Positions 8,783 through 18,105 of a stretch of 64,000 nt of DNA are shown here, one piece after another. The stretch is from JBCBSP01 sp039819095 (lineage in GTDB: Bacteria > Pseudomonadota > Alphaproteobacteria > Caulobacterales > Maricaulaceae), in contig JBCBSP010000005.1 in assembly GCA_039819095.1 (NCBI GenBank), forward strand, positions 1 to 64,000. The letters are read 5' to 3'. The stretch's first letter is position 1; each line of letters starts with the position of its first letter. The position numbers and the translations under genes were made by a program. The notes beneath the pieces were generated by a model. The model had not been told where the DNA came from, did not search any database, and saw only the letters and a program-made list of their open reading frames with translations.

Positions 8783-11431
8783 CTAGTATGTGACGCCGAC
8801 CCGGATGCCCCAGGTGCGCGGACGGCCCACCGTGACGCGTTCGACATCATTGATGAAGGTGTTGGACAGCTCCACCACCTCGTCGGTCACATTGTCCACG
8901 TAGAGCTCCACACTGTAGCGATCGCTCGTCAGACCGGTCCGCAGCCCAAGCGTGGCGTAACCGTCAACCTCAGCAGAGTTGATCTCGATGATGTCGGAAC
9001 GGCTGTTGTCGGAATAGACCAGCTGGCCTTGAGCGTGAGCGGTCATGTCGCCGAATGCGTCCCACTCGTAACGCGCGCGGGCGTTCAGCTGCAGGCTCGG
9101 CGCAAAGGCGAGCTCGGCCCCAGCGACAACATCGTCCGTCGGGGTGAGGACCTCGGTGATCTCGGTGTCGAGGATGGAGAAGGCGCCCGCCACCGTCAGG
9201 CCTGGAATGTCCGCCGGCGCCCAGGTCAGATCGCCCTCAATACCGCGGATTTCCGCGTTCGCCGCATTATCGGAGAAGAACAGATTCACGATGCTCGGAT
9301 CGAAGATCGTGGTCTGAAGATTCTCGATGTCTACAAAGAAGGCCGCGCCGTTGAAGCGGATATCGCCGCCTGCGAGATCCATCTTCCAGCCGAGCTCGTA
9401 ATTGGTGACCTCGTCGGTCTCCAGAACGAAGGGCACGGTGTAGCCGGCCGGTCCCGGCGCACCGCCCGGACGGTTCAACAGACCCGGACGAAAGCCTTCC
9501 GAATACGTCGCGTAGAAGAGCATCAGATCGGTTGGCGTCCAGGTGGCGGTCAGCTTGTAGATCATGCCATCAGTCGCCGCGACGTCAGGCGCGCGGGTCG
9601 CGTTGAAGATGGCTTCAGCCTGAACCTGGGACAGCGCCGGATCAATCGCCAGGATGTCCGCGATGGATTGGGTGTCGTTATAGGTGATGTGGCGCGCGGT
9701 ATTGCAGGTTCCGCGGAAGGTAAACTCGCCGTCCCCATTATAGAGATCGGAGATATCGGTGCCGAAGGCATTGGCGTCCGCGCCGCCTGAATTACAGAAG
9801 GAGGCGTTCGCGCTGCCGGCAAGATCGACCTCGATATCGTAATAGCGCGCGCCGAAGGTGACGGCGAAGCGGTCGGGAACCAGATCGTAGGTCGCCTCGC
9901 CGAACAGGCCCAGCTGCTCATCGGTGCGCTGCACGTCATTGCGGAAGATCACGCCCGCCGGGAAAGGCCCCGGATCGGAGATATAGCCGGTCGTGAAGGG
10001 GAAGTTCGGTGCAAACGGGCCGAACGGGTCGGCCTGTTCGGAGCCCCAATAGGTGAAGTCATTGCGCTCCTGCACCGTGGTGGAGGAGTAGAACACGCCC
10101 GCAGTCACGCGCCAGCGCTCATCCTGAGGCGTATTGAAGCGGAATTCGTGGCTCTCCACCTCGGTGGTGGTGTTGGAATCCACGATCGAGGCTGGCGTGA
10201 AGCACGCACCGCTGATCGGCTCGTCGCCGCTATTGGCGATGCCGTCCGGACCGTCGCCCGGATAAGTCACTGATCCTTCACAGGTATAGTACGGGAAGTA
10301 CTGACCCACGAACATGTATTCGGTGTAGTCGACCACCTGATCGCTTTCGCGGTCGGTGTAAGCGCCGGTGTAGACCACATCGAGCATCGCCAGGCGGCCC
10401 TCCAGCGTCCAGGAGACGTTGGTGAACTCGTCAGTCAGCTTGTCGGGCTGGTAGCGCTGAACTTCATAGTCGCCGAGATCGGGGTCCTGGAAGAACACGC
10501 CGTCAGTATCGAGGCCCTGCTGCATGACCGAAACGGTCGCGCGCCAGTCATCGTTGAACTCGTAACGTCCGCTCAGACGGTAGCCCTGATAACGGGTGTC
10601 GTTGAAATCATCCTCGACCAGCGGGGCGTTGTCCGCGTTCTCGAAGATTACGTTGGACAGATCGCCATTGGACTGGAAGCCGCCGCGGCGCGCGGAGACC
10701 GGCACGCCGTTGGCGCGCACCGTGCCCGGCGAGCGGAAACGCGCCGACCGGGACGTGTTCACCGTGCCCGGCACGTTGTCGATATAACCGCCCTGACGGT
10801 CGAAGAAGACGACGCCGCGCAGCGCAAACTGCTCGCTCACCGGCAGGTTCACAACCGCTTCGGCCGAATAGCTCTCTTCACCACCCTCGGTGAAGGCCAG
10901 ACCGAAATTGGCGTAGGCTTCGTACTCGCCCAGAAGCGGCTTGTTGGTGATCATCCGCACCGTACCGGCCTGGGAGGAGGCGCCGAACAGCGTGCCCTGC
11001 GGCCCCGGCAGAACCTCCACGCGCTCAAGATCGACCGCGTAGACATCCAGATTGCGCCCCGGCTGAGCCAGCGGCTGTTCGTCCAGATAGAAGGCGACGT
11101 TCGGGGCCAGGCCGGCCACGCCGGCTGTGGTGAGGTTCGGCGTCGTGGAGGCCACGCCGCGGATATAGATCGTGTTCTGACCCGGCCCGCTGCCGCCGGC
11201 GGTCACGCCGGGCAGTTGCACGAGATAATCGGTAAACACGTCAACATCGAGCTCTTCAAGATCGCCCGCGCCCAGCGCGGAGACCGCCACCGGGATGCTC
11301 TGGGCGTCCTGTTCGGTCTTTGTGGCGGTCACCACGATGCGTTCAACCTGCGCGCTCGCGCCGCTGGCGGAGGCGGCAAAGGCGATGGCGGACATCATCG
11401 TGGTGGCGAGGGCGTTCTGCTTGAAGGACAT
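8783..11431 (-). CDS. TonB-dependent outer-membrane receptor
   Basis: This is an active outer-membrane transporter energised by TonB/ExbBD. It has about 882 residues with a signal peptide ending near ASGASAQ, a TonB-box-like stretch (ERIVVTATK), then a plug domain with IYIRGVAST and VEVLPGPQGTLFG, and a 22-strand barrel ending in an aromatic residue (GVTY). There is no N-terminal STN domain. The ATG at 11431 is preferred because GGAG lies upstream; another ATG at 11443 would have GGAG directly against it. It is first in a run with the sulfotransferase and BCCT genes, and divergent from a MarR regulator. The ligand is unknown; the BCCT partner suggests a small zwitterion or a conjugate of one (inference). 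Confidence 0.93.
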   Translation of the reverse strand: MSFKQNALATTMMSAIAFAASASGASAQVERIVVTATKTEQDAQSIPVAVSALGAGDLEELDVDVFTDYLVQLPGVTAGGSGPGQNTIYIRGVASTTPNLTTAGVAGLAPNVAFYLDEQPLAQPGRNLDVYAVDLERVEVLPGPQGTLFGASSQAGTVRMITNKPLLGEYEAYANFGLAFTEGGEESYSAEAVVNLPVSEQFALRGVVFFDRQGGYIDNVPGTVNTSRSARFRSPGTVRANGVPVSARRGGFQSNGDLSNVIFENADNAPLVEDDFNDTRYQGYRLSGRYEFNDDWRATVSVMQQGLDTDGVFFQDPDLGDYEVQRYQPDKLTDEFTNVSWTLEGRLAMLDVVYTGAYTDRESDQVVDYTEYMFVGQYFPYYTCEGSVTYPGDGPDGIANSGDEPISGACFTPASIVDSNTTTEVESHEFRFNTPQDERWRVTAGVFYSSTTVQERNDFTYWGSEQADPFGPFAPNFPFTTGYISDPGPFPAGVIFRNDVQRTDEQLGLFGEATYDLVPDRFAVTFGARYYDIEVDLAGSANASFCNSGGADANAFGTDISDLYNGDGEFTFRGTCNTARHITYNDTQSIADILAIDPALSQVQAEAIFNATRAPDVAATDGMIYKLTATWTPTDLMLFYATYSEGFRPGLLNRPGGAPGPAGYTVPFVLETDEVTNYELGWKMDLAGGDIRFNGAAFFVDIENLQTTIFDPSIVNLFFSDNAANAEIRGIEGDLTWAPADIPGLTVAGAFSILDTEITEVLTPTDDVVAGAELAFAPSLQLNARARYEWDAFGDMTAHAQGQLVYSDNSRSDIIEINSAEVDGYATLGLRTGLTSDRYSVELYVDNVTDEVVELSNTFINDVERVTVGRPRTWGIRVGVTY

Positions 11432-11443
11432 AAGCGCAAGCAT

Positions 11444-11753
11444 CTCCGTTTTGTGAAACTTGGGCTTCGTCTATTCGATCAACCCCCACTTGGCCAGATT
11501 TGCTTTGATCTGAAATGGGTTTTATGGATGCGCCTAACGCGCAACCCTTCCTGAAAATCATCTTATATTCTGTTTTTATTATATTTTTCGGCCTATGTCA
11601 CAGATATGCAACATCCAAAAATGATATCAGTTGAAATCAATTTCCCTTGCGGTGAGGCTCAAATCGCTTTGCCCGAAACCCTGTGCGCCGGTGGAAATTC
11701 CCACTTCCAGCGGGTGAGAGCCGCGATAGGATCAGGTGCGGAGATTCGCTGCC
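11444..11753. promoter_or_regulatory. Divergent promoter region between TonB receptor and MarR gene
   Basis: About 310 bp without a gene, notably AT-rich at 11560-11640. It contains the perfect palindrome TGATATCA (11622-11629) followed directly by TTGAAATCAA (11631-11640), whose TTGA/TCAA arms are inverted. Such AT-rich dyads are typical MarR operators, so these are candidate sites for the adjacent regulator. No confident -35/-10 pair was found. Confidence 0.4.
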
Positions 11754-12227
11754 ATGACTGATCACGACGCCATCCTCATCGCGCTCAGGCGCATCACGCG
11801 CGCCATCGACATCCAGTCGAAACGCCTGGTCAAGCAGTCCGGCCTGACCGCCCCTCAGCTCGTGCTCATTCAAGTGCTGCGGCGCGAAGGCGAGCTGTCG
11901 TCCGGGACGATCGCACGCGCGGTGTCGCTCAGCCAGGCCACGGTCACCTCAATCCTGGAACGCCTGGAACGCGCGGGCCTGGTCCGCCGGCGCAAGAGCG
12001 ACGCCGACCGTCGCGTGGTGCTGGTCGGGTTGACCGCCGAGGGGCGCGAAAAGGCGGAGACCGCGCCGGAGCTGCTGCAAGCCGGCTTCATCCGCGCCTT
12101 CGGGGATCTGGAACCCTGGGAGCAACACATGCTCATCGCTTCGGTCCAGCGCATCGCTGAACTGATGGACGCTGAAGACATCGACGCGTCGCCCATTCTG
12201 GAAGTGGGCGACATCCAGAGCGCCTAA
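11754..12227 (+). CDS. MarR family transcriptional regulator
   Basis: This is a winged-helix DNA-binding regulator of about 157 residues. The core shows a helix-turn-helix (SSGTIARAVSLSQATVTSIL) and the wing with RRRKSDADRRVV, the DxR signature of MarR proteins. The stretch LVKQSGLTAPQLVLIQVL recalls the EctR/CosR osmolyte-regulator branch, which by family knowledge controls ectoine and BCCT genes; this is suggestive only. The ATG at 11754 has GGAG 10 nt upstream; a GTG at 11736 would add six residues. It is divergent from the TonB receptor - sulfotransferase - BCCT unit and is probably its regulator. Confidence 0.9.
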   Translation: MTDHDAILIALRRITRAIDIQSKRLVKQSGLTAPQLVLIQVLRREGELSSGTIARAVSLSQATVTSILERLERAGLVRRRKSDADRRVVLVGLTAEGREKAETAPELLQAGFIRAFGDLEPWEQHMLIASVQRIAELMDAEDIDASPILEVGDIQSA

Positions 12228-12347
12228 GCCGGATGCACGCGCCCCAGCGGCGCAAAACGGGTGGGGTCGGACGACACGTCAGTTCCGAGACCGTCGCTAA
12301 AAAGGAGCAACTTGGCGCAAGTCACAGGAGCAAACCGGCAACAGCCG

Positions 12348-13823
12348 TCAGCGCAGCCAGTCATGATCGACGCGCGGACCGGTATTGTCGTAACTGCGCG
12401 GATCACCGAAGGCCGCCTCGCCGTTGGTGAGCACTAAGCGTCCGTCAATCTGCTCCAGCGTGAAGGCGTCATAAGCGTCGCCCAATGCGGTGTAGGCTGT
12501 GTAGCGAAGTTCCGGACCGTCAATCTCGACATGCTGATAGGTCGGCGTGTTATGGCCCCAGCGCTCCAGCGCCAGATCATCACCGAAATCGGCGTTGCCG
12601 CGTGCAAAGCGCTCCGCATCCAGCCGGCCGCTCATGCCGCCGGACGCTGAAATCACCACCGCCATCTCCACTTCACGGGGGTCGCCCAGGATTAGGCGCG
12701 CGCCATTGTCCTGAAGCCCGGGCCCCGCATCCCGGCCATAGCTGGACCGTGAATAAGAGTGGTTGTGACCGGCCAGCACCATGTCGATACCCGCCCGGCG
12801 CGCCGCGCGAAGGAAAAGCTGCTGGCGGCGTTCATGATACGCGCGACCGGCAATGCCGGGACGGAAAGGAGAATGGTGCAGCGCCACGATCTTCCATGTC
12901 GCGTCCGAGGCTCGGCTCGTCTCCACCAGCCAGTCCATCTGGACCTCCCAGTCGACGTGGGAGCTGTCGAGGACAAAGACATGAAGGCCGCTGGGGTAGC
13001 GGATGTCATAGGTCGCTTCGTGCAAGGCATCCGGCAGTTCCTCTTCCACCGGCAGAGTGAAATGCGGCCGCCAGAGTTCGGTCAATTCCGACTGCCCGCC
13101 GCGCGATCCTTCAGGACCGGTGGAGATATGCTCGTGATTGCCCGCAACCGGGATGGTCGGAAACATGGCGTGGATGAAGTCACCGGCGTCAAACCATTCC
13201 GCCCATTCGGTATCGCGGTGACCGCGATTGATCAGATCACCCGCGTGCAGGATGAAGTCCGCCTCAGGCGCTGTGAGCACCCCCTGCCGGATCATGCGGC
13301 TCCAATGGGAATGCACCCCGCGCTGGGCGTCGCCGAAATAGAGAAAGTCCAGCGGGCCCGTAGCGGGCGCCGTGCGCGTGTGGAACCATTCGCTCCAATG
13401 CCCGCGCGCGCCCCGCACCCGGTAGGCGTAGGTTGTCGACGGCTCGAGGTCGGCAAACGTGCGCGAGAAGGAGTGCACCATGCCGCGACCATGATTAGGG
13501 GCGATGGTCTGGCCATAAGGCGTGCGCACCCCTTCCAGGTCGACCCGTTCGACCCGGGCATTGTCGATCATGGAGCCATAGTCGAAAGCCGCGTCTGCAT
13601 TGGCCTTGGTGAACTGGATGACCGCCTCGTCCACCGTCGCGTCCGTGCGCCAGGTGACTGAGAAGCTGGTGGAGGGGTCTTCGCCCGGCGTCACCACGAT
13701 GCGGTCCGGCCAGCGGCTGGCCTGATCCCACGGGGCCGCGTGATCGTGGCCCGGATGGGCTCCTGCGGTTGCAATCAGCAGAGGCGCTGCACAAAGGGCG
13801 GCGGCGATGGATCGAAGCATCAT
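12348..13823 (-). CDS. Purple-acid-phosphatase-like metallophosphoesterase (copy 2)
   Basis: This secreted dimetal phosphoesterase has 491 residues with a signal peptide (ends near ATAGAHPGH). A fibronectin-like N-terminal domain of the PAP type (about 35-145) precedes a calcineurin-like domain with YFGDAQ, GDLINRG, GNHEH, ALHHSPF and GHNHSYSR. Classical purple acid phosphatases have GDxxY, whose tyrosine binds Fe(III); here that tyrosine is absent, so metal use and colour may differ. The ATG at 13823 has GGGAG 6 nt upstream. It follows a paralogue by 26 nt and is the last gene of the FecI/FecR-linked locus. The convergent gap to the MarR gene (12228-12347) holds only a weak GCGCC/GGCGC hairpin. 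Confidence 0.9.
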   Translation of the reverse strand: MMLRSIAAALCAAPLLIATAGAHPGHDHAAPWDQASRWPDRIVVTPGEDPSTSFSVTWRTDATVDEAVIQFTKANADAAFDYGSMIDNARVERVDLEGVRTPYGQTIAPNHGRGMVHSFSRTFADLEPSTTYAYRVRGARGHWSEWFHTRTAPATGPLDFLYFGDAQRGVHSHWSRMIRQGVLTAPEADFILHAGDLINRGHRDTEWAEWFDAGDFIHAMFPTIPVAGNHEHISTGPEGSRGGQSELTELWRPHFTLPVEEELPDALHEATYDIRYPSGLHVFVLDSSHVDWEVQMDWLVETSRASDATWKIVALHHSPFRPGIAGRAYHERRQQLFLRAARRAGIDMVLAGHNHSYSRSSYGRDAGPGLQDNGARLILGDPREVEMAVVISASGGMSGRLDAERFARGNADFGDDLALERWGHNTPTYQHVEIDGPELRYTAYTALGDAYDAFTLEQIDGRLVLTNGEAAFGDPRSYDNTGPRVDHDWLR

Positions 13824-13849
13824 CTCGAACTCCCGGACAGTTTGAGCGC

Positions 13850-15364
13850 CTAGCGCAGATCCCACCAGTCGCGATACGGTCCGGTGTTGGAAAATAGCCG
13901 CGTTTCACCAAAGGCGGCCTCACCCTCGCTCAGCACCTTCACGCCGTCCGCCTGACGCTCCAGGGTGAAGCTGTCATAGAGCTCGCCGGTCGCCATGCGC
14001 GCTTCATAGGTCAGGCGGTCGCCATCAATCTCGATCACCTGAAAGAGGGGAGTGTTGCCGGCCACACGGTCGAGGCTGAGATCACCCAGATCCGCTTCAC
14101 CATCGCCGATGAAGCGATCCACATCCTGGCCTTCATAAAGAGGGCTCATCTTGGCTCCCGAGGATGAGATCACAAAGACGGTATCCACCGCCCGAGCGTT
14201 CTCACCCTGGACAGCCCGAGAGGCGCGTCTGTCGTCTATAGCCAGGGTGGCGCGGTTGTAATGGTGGATATGTCCGGTGAGCACCATGTCGACGCCATGG
14301 CGGGCGATAACAGGCGCGAGCGCGCGCCGGCGCTCGCCGTCGCGCGCATTCCGGTCAAATTCGGGCGGGGTAAAATAGGGATGGTGCATCGTGACGATTT
14401 TCCAGCGCGCCTCAGACGCGCTCAGCGCCCGGTCCAGCCAGCGCGCCTGTTCGCGATACTCGAACTCGGCGGAGTCCACCACGAAGATGTGGAGATCGTC
14501 AGAATACTCCACAATGTAGGCGTCTTCGTGCAGGCGATCCGGCAGCCCCTCTTCGCGCGGCAGCGTGAATTGCATGCGCCAGATCGGTGAGCGGACGCGC
14601 ACCCTCTCGCCCACTGCTGTATCGCGATTGAAAGCGGCGTCAGGGTCTTCCGGCCAGACCGGCACATTCTCGTGGTTGCCGGGCACCGGGATCGACGGAA
14701 TGCGGGCGTGGATGAAGCCGCCGGCGTGGAACCACTCGGCCCAGTTTTCGTCGCTATCGCCCTTATCGACCAGATCGCCCGCGTGCAGGAAGAAATCCGC
14801 GTCCGGGGCATGTTCATGCGCCATGCGAATGACGCGCGACCAGTGGGAGTAAATCCCGTTCTGGGCGTCGCCGAAATAGACAAAGCGGATCGGCCCGGTA
14901 CGCGCAGCCGTGCGGGTCTGGAACCACTCGCTCCATCTGCCGAATTCACCTTGGACGCGCCATGCATAGAGCGTGTCCGGCTCAAGATCGGCAAAGGTTA
15001 CAGAGTGATAGGCCGTGCGCCCAAGACCGATATTGAAGGGCGAATGACGCAGACCCGCATCTGTGTCCATCACTTCCAGATCAAGGATCTGAGTACGCGC
15101 GCGCTCGGACCGTGCGTTGAGCTCAAACCGCGCATCGGGCGTGGCTTCAACGATCTGAGCAATGGTGTCGCCCACGCTGGCGTCCGTGCGCCACGTCACG
15201 GCGAGGCGCGTGGCTGGATCACCATTGAAGGTGGTGATGATCCGGTCCGGCCAGCCGGTGGCCTCCTGCCAGGGCGGAACCTCTTCTGCGGCATGGTTGG
15301 GATGAAAGCCGGTGAGCAAAGAGACGCTGGCGATCGCCAGAACCAGGATGCGGGTCGTGCTCAT
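13850..15364 (-). CDS. Purple-acid-phosphatase-like metallophosphoesterase (copy 1)
   Basis: This is a paralogue of the next gene with the same architecture: signal peptide, PAP-type N-terminal beta domain and calcineurin-like domain, 504 residues. Metal motifs are YFGDAQNG, GDLVDKG, GNHENV, MHHPYF and GHIHHYNR. As in the partner, the PAP tyrosine is missing. Both enzymes share phrases such as WSEWF(Q/H)TRTA and NTPL/NTPT near the end, so they arose by tandem duplication. The ATG at 15364 is chosen over 15376 because GGAGACGCAT precedes it. It is likely a periplasmic or surface phosphomonoesterase or phosphodiesterase; the exact substrate is unknown. Confidence 0.9.
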   Translation of the reverse strand: MSTTRILVLAIASVSLLTGFHPNHAAEEVPPWQEATGWPDRIITTFNGDPATRLAVTWRTDASVGDTIAQIVEATPDARFELNARSERARTQILDLEVMDTDAGLRHSPFNIGLGRTAYHSVTFADLEPDTLYAWRVQGEFGRWSEWFQTRTAARTGPIRFVYFGDAQNGIYSHWSRVIRMAHEHAPDADFFLHAGDLVDKGDSDENWAEWFHAGGFIHARIPSIPVPGNHENVPVWPEDPDAAFNRDTAVGERVRVRSPIWRMQFTLPREEGLPDRLHEDAYIVEYSDDLHIFVVDSAEFEYREQARWLDRALSASEARWKIVTMHHPYFTPPEFDRNARDGERRRALAPVIARHGVDMVLTGHIHHYNRATLAIDDRRASRAVQGENARAVDTVFVISSSGAKMSPLYEGQDVDRFIGDGEADLGDLSLDRVAGNTPLFQVIEIDGDRLTYEARMATGELYDSFTLERQADGVKVLSEGEAAFGETRLFSNTGPYRDWWDLR

Positions 15365-15394
15365 ATGCGTCTCCATTAGGAATCGGAGTTAAGA

Positions 15395-15429
15395 GAGCGC
15401 CGGCCGCGTAAGGGGCGCAGCCGGCGCTC
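15395..15429. terminator. Stem-loop between TonB receptor 2 and phosphatase genes
   Basis: A perfect 10-bp stem (15395-15404 with 15420-15429) has a 15-nt loop. It lies in the 77-nt gap between the receptor stop and the first phosphatase, with no T-run. It is likely an attenuator or mRNA-processing hairpin that sets the receptor-to-enzyme ratio rather than a full terminator. Confidence 0.5.
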
Positions 15430-15441
15430 GGGCAGATCGGC

Positions 15442-18105
15442 TCAGTAAATGAAGCCGATGCTGAAGGAATAGATGCGGCCTTCGAACTCGAGGTCTTCGA
15501 GACGGCTCACATCATCGTAATAACGGTACTGCTGCTCCTCGGTGATGTTCAGAACATCGAAGGAGACGCGTACTCCGTTCTCGAAGCGATAGCGCGCAGC
15601 GAAATCGAGACGGCCCTGTTCTTCGCCGAACTCAGCGTTCGATCCATCCTGAGCAGAGGACGGCACGATCAGGTAATCGTCACGATAGTTGTAAGCCAGT
15701 CGCGAGGAAAAACCGCCCCGCTCATAATAGCCGACCAGGTTATAGGTGGTCTCAGACGCGCCGGGGAAGGTGAAGCTGTTGCCGAATGCATCGGTGAATT
15801 CAGAGTCGGTATAGGTGTAGTTAGCGAATACACCGAAATCATTGAACGGTTCAGGCAGGAAGGAGAAGGGCGTTTGGAAGCTGACTTCCACGCCGGAGAT
15901 GCTCGCTTCACCGCCATTGCGGAAGGTTTCGACGTCATAGACCTGCGAGGGTACGCCGACGCTTGAGAAGTCGCGGGTTTCCTCAAACGTGTCTGCGACA
16001 ATGAAGTTTTCTACGTCTTTGTAGAAAGCCGCCACAGAGAACAGGCCTTCGCCGGTCTCACCGAAATAATACTCGATGCCCAGGTCATACTGCCAGGCGC
16101 GGAACGGCTCGAGCTCGGGATTGCCGCGGATGATTTCCTGGTCGGGAACGATGACGTCTTCACCAGGGTTGATCTCGTTGATCGTCGGGCGTGTCAGCGC
16201 ACGGGTGACGGCGCCGCGGATCTGGAAGGGTGCATCTTCACCTTTGGAGATCACGAAGTTGAACGCGGGAAGCGTGTCGGTGTAGTCGCGTTCCAGAGCG
16301 GCCGCATCGTCGATTAGGAACTCATCGCTCGCGGTATCGATGTCGATGCGGCCCTGACCTGTATAGTTGGTCTGCACCACACGCACACCGAGATTGCCGC
16401 GCATATTCCAGCCCTGGGTGTTCGCGGTGTCGAAATTGACCATGCCGTACGCAGCGGTGGTGGCTTCTTCGATGGTCCACAAGTTCTCGTCATTGAACGT
16501 AAAGGCTTCGGCCGGCGGGTTGGCTTCATAAAAGCTGCGAGGCTCGATCATCGGCCAGATGGCCAGCAGGTTTTCGCCAAAGCCCTGACCAAATGTGCCA
16601 TCGAGAACAAACTCGTTATTGCCATCGGCATAGGTCAGACCGCCAGTCTGGCCATTGATGGAGCCTTGCTTGCGGTCATACTCAGCCTGCGCCCAGCGGA
16701 AGCCGAACTGGTAGGAGGTGAAGATGCCGTGGTTCCATTCACGCTCGGCGTCCAGCTCGAAGTCGGTGTCTTCCAGGGTGATGATGCGCTGCTGGAAGTT
16801 GGCGCTGCGGACGTCTACGTCAGCCGGCGCCAAGCCTGCCGCTTCGGTGAAGATGGACGGGTAGCGGGGGTCGTTGGCCAACGAGTAGCCGCCCAGACCG
16901 TCACGGTTGGTACGGTGGTCGACACGCCATTCATCGAAATCCTCTTCCGAGGAGAAGGTGGAAACCTCCGCATCAATCGACCACAGGCCCGGCGTCCATT
17001 CGGCGGCGCCGGTAATGCCGTAAGTGGTGATATCAGCGATGCGGGTGAAGTCGCGAAATTCGGTGCGGTGTCGCGTGAAGGTCGCTTCAGTAATCGTCCC
17101 GGTTGAAGCATCCAGAACACCGCTCTCCAGCTGACCCCGGCGCCATTGAATCTGGGCGCGGGAGCGATCTTCTTCACGTTCATCGGTGGTGTAGAGACCA
17201 TCCAGGGACAGAAGCAGTTCCGGGCTCGCCTGGAACTGGAACTTGGCGTTCAGGTTCAGGCGTTGGCGCTCACCCACGCGCTGTTCAATGCGATTGCGGC
17301 CGGGGAACCATCCACCGATCAGCGGGGTCAGCGCCGGGTCGCTGGAGTCGGCCAGAAAGCCGGCGTCGACCTGACGCCAGTCATCATTGTTCTGGATCTT
17401 GTCGATGCGGCGATCGAGATCCTCATAAGTGCCCGAGATCAGGAAACCGAAACGGCCATCGGGGGTGGCGTTGGTATAGAAGCCGGTGATCGCCGGCTCG
17501 GTCTCATCGCGTAGATCCGCATCGGTGATGGACGCATCCAGACCCCAGCGCAGCTCGCCGACGTCTAAGGGTTCCGGCGTGTTCAGACGCACAATGCCGC
17601 CAATACCGCCCTCGACGTCAGCGGCGGTTGGCGATTTGATGACTTCAATGGAGTTGTAAAGGTCGGACGCGAAGACGTTGAGCACGCTCTGGCGTTCCGG
17701 GTTGGCGCTGTCGGAGGTCACGGTGGTGGTCCGGCCATCGACTTCCACACGGGTAAAGGTCGGCGAAAGGCCGCGAATGGTGACCGCTTCACCCTCGCCA
17801 TTGGTGCGGGTGATCGACACGCCGGAAATACGCTGGATCGCTTCGGCGATATTCTGGTCAGGGAACTGACCGATTTCTTCTGCCGTGATGGTGTCAATCA
17901 CCTGATTGGCGTCACGCTTCTGGGTCAGGCTGTCCGCGAAAGACGAGCGGAAACCGCGGACCGTGATCACATCGGTCGTTGCAGCGGCTTGTTCTTGCGC
18001 GACGGCTTCGTCTTCACGCTCATTCGCGTCCTGACCAAAGGCCGGAGCCGCCAGAGCGGCGGTGAAGGCGCTCAGCGCGATTGTGCTTTTCAGGAAATGT
18101 CTCAT
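15442..18105 (-). CDS. TonB-dependent receptor (Caulobacter/Xanthomonas-type) without STN domain
   Basis: This outer-membrane TonB-dependent transporter has 887 residues with a signal peptide ending PAFGQ. A plug domain has VITVRGFRSSFADSL, the block GQFPDQNIAEAIQRI and VTIRGLSPTFTRVEVDG, and the barrel ends in FSIGFIY. These plug phrases are those of the TIGR01782-type receptors for complex substrates. The STN-bearing receptor at 19831 is a close paralogue with almost the same plug wording. The ATG at 18105 is preferred; a GGGGGA tract lies about 10 nt upstream. It sits between FecR and two phosphatases, which suggests uptake of a phosphorylated compound or its product (inference). Confidence 0.93.
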   Translation of the reverse strand: MRHFLKSTIALSAFTAALAAPAFGQDANEREDEAVAQEQAAATTDVITVRGFRSSFADSLTQKRDANQVIDTITAEEIGQFPDQNIAEAIQRISGVSITRTNGEGEAVTIRGLSPTFTRVEVDGRTTTVTSDSANPERQSVLNVFASDLYNSIEVIKSPTAADVEGGIGGIVRLNTPEPLDVGELRWGLDASITDADLRDETEPAITGFYTNATPDGRFGFLISGTYEDLDRRIDKIQNNDDWRQVDAGFLADSSDPALTPLIGGWFPGRNRIEQRVGERQRLNLNAKFQFQASPELLLSLDGLYTTDEREEDRSRAQIQWRRGQLESGVLDASTGTITEATFTRHRTEFRDFTRIADITTYGITGAAEWTPGLWSIDAEVSTFSSEEDFDEWRVDHRTNRDGLGGYSLANDPRYPSIFTEAAGLAPADVDVRSANFQQRIITLEDTDFELDAEREWNHGIFTSYQFGFRWAQAEYDRKQGSINGQTGGLTYADGNNEFVLDGTFGQGFGENLLAIWPMIEPRSFYEANPPAEAFTFNDENLWTIEEATTAAYGMVNFDTANTQGWNMRGNLGVRVVQTNYTGQGRIDIDTASDEFLIDDAAALERDYTDTLPAFNFVISKGEDAPFQIRGAVTRALTRPTINEINPGEDVIVPDQEIIRGNPELEPFRAWQYDLGIEYYFGETGEGLFSVAAFYKDVENFIVADTFEETRDFSSVGVPSQVYDVETFRNGGEASISGVEVSFQTPFSFLPEPFNDFGVFANYTYTDSEFTDAFGNSFTFPGASETTYNLVGYYERGGFSSRLAYNYRDDYLIVPSSAQDGSNAEFGEEQGRLDFAARYRFENGVRVSFDVLNITEEQQYRYYDDVSRLEDLEFEGRIYSFSIGFIY

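Noticed and set aside
12228..12347. Possible terminator between MarR and phosphatase genes (GCGCC/GGCGC, 12240-12254)
   Set aside because: Only a 5-bp stem and no T-run; too weak to call.
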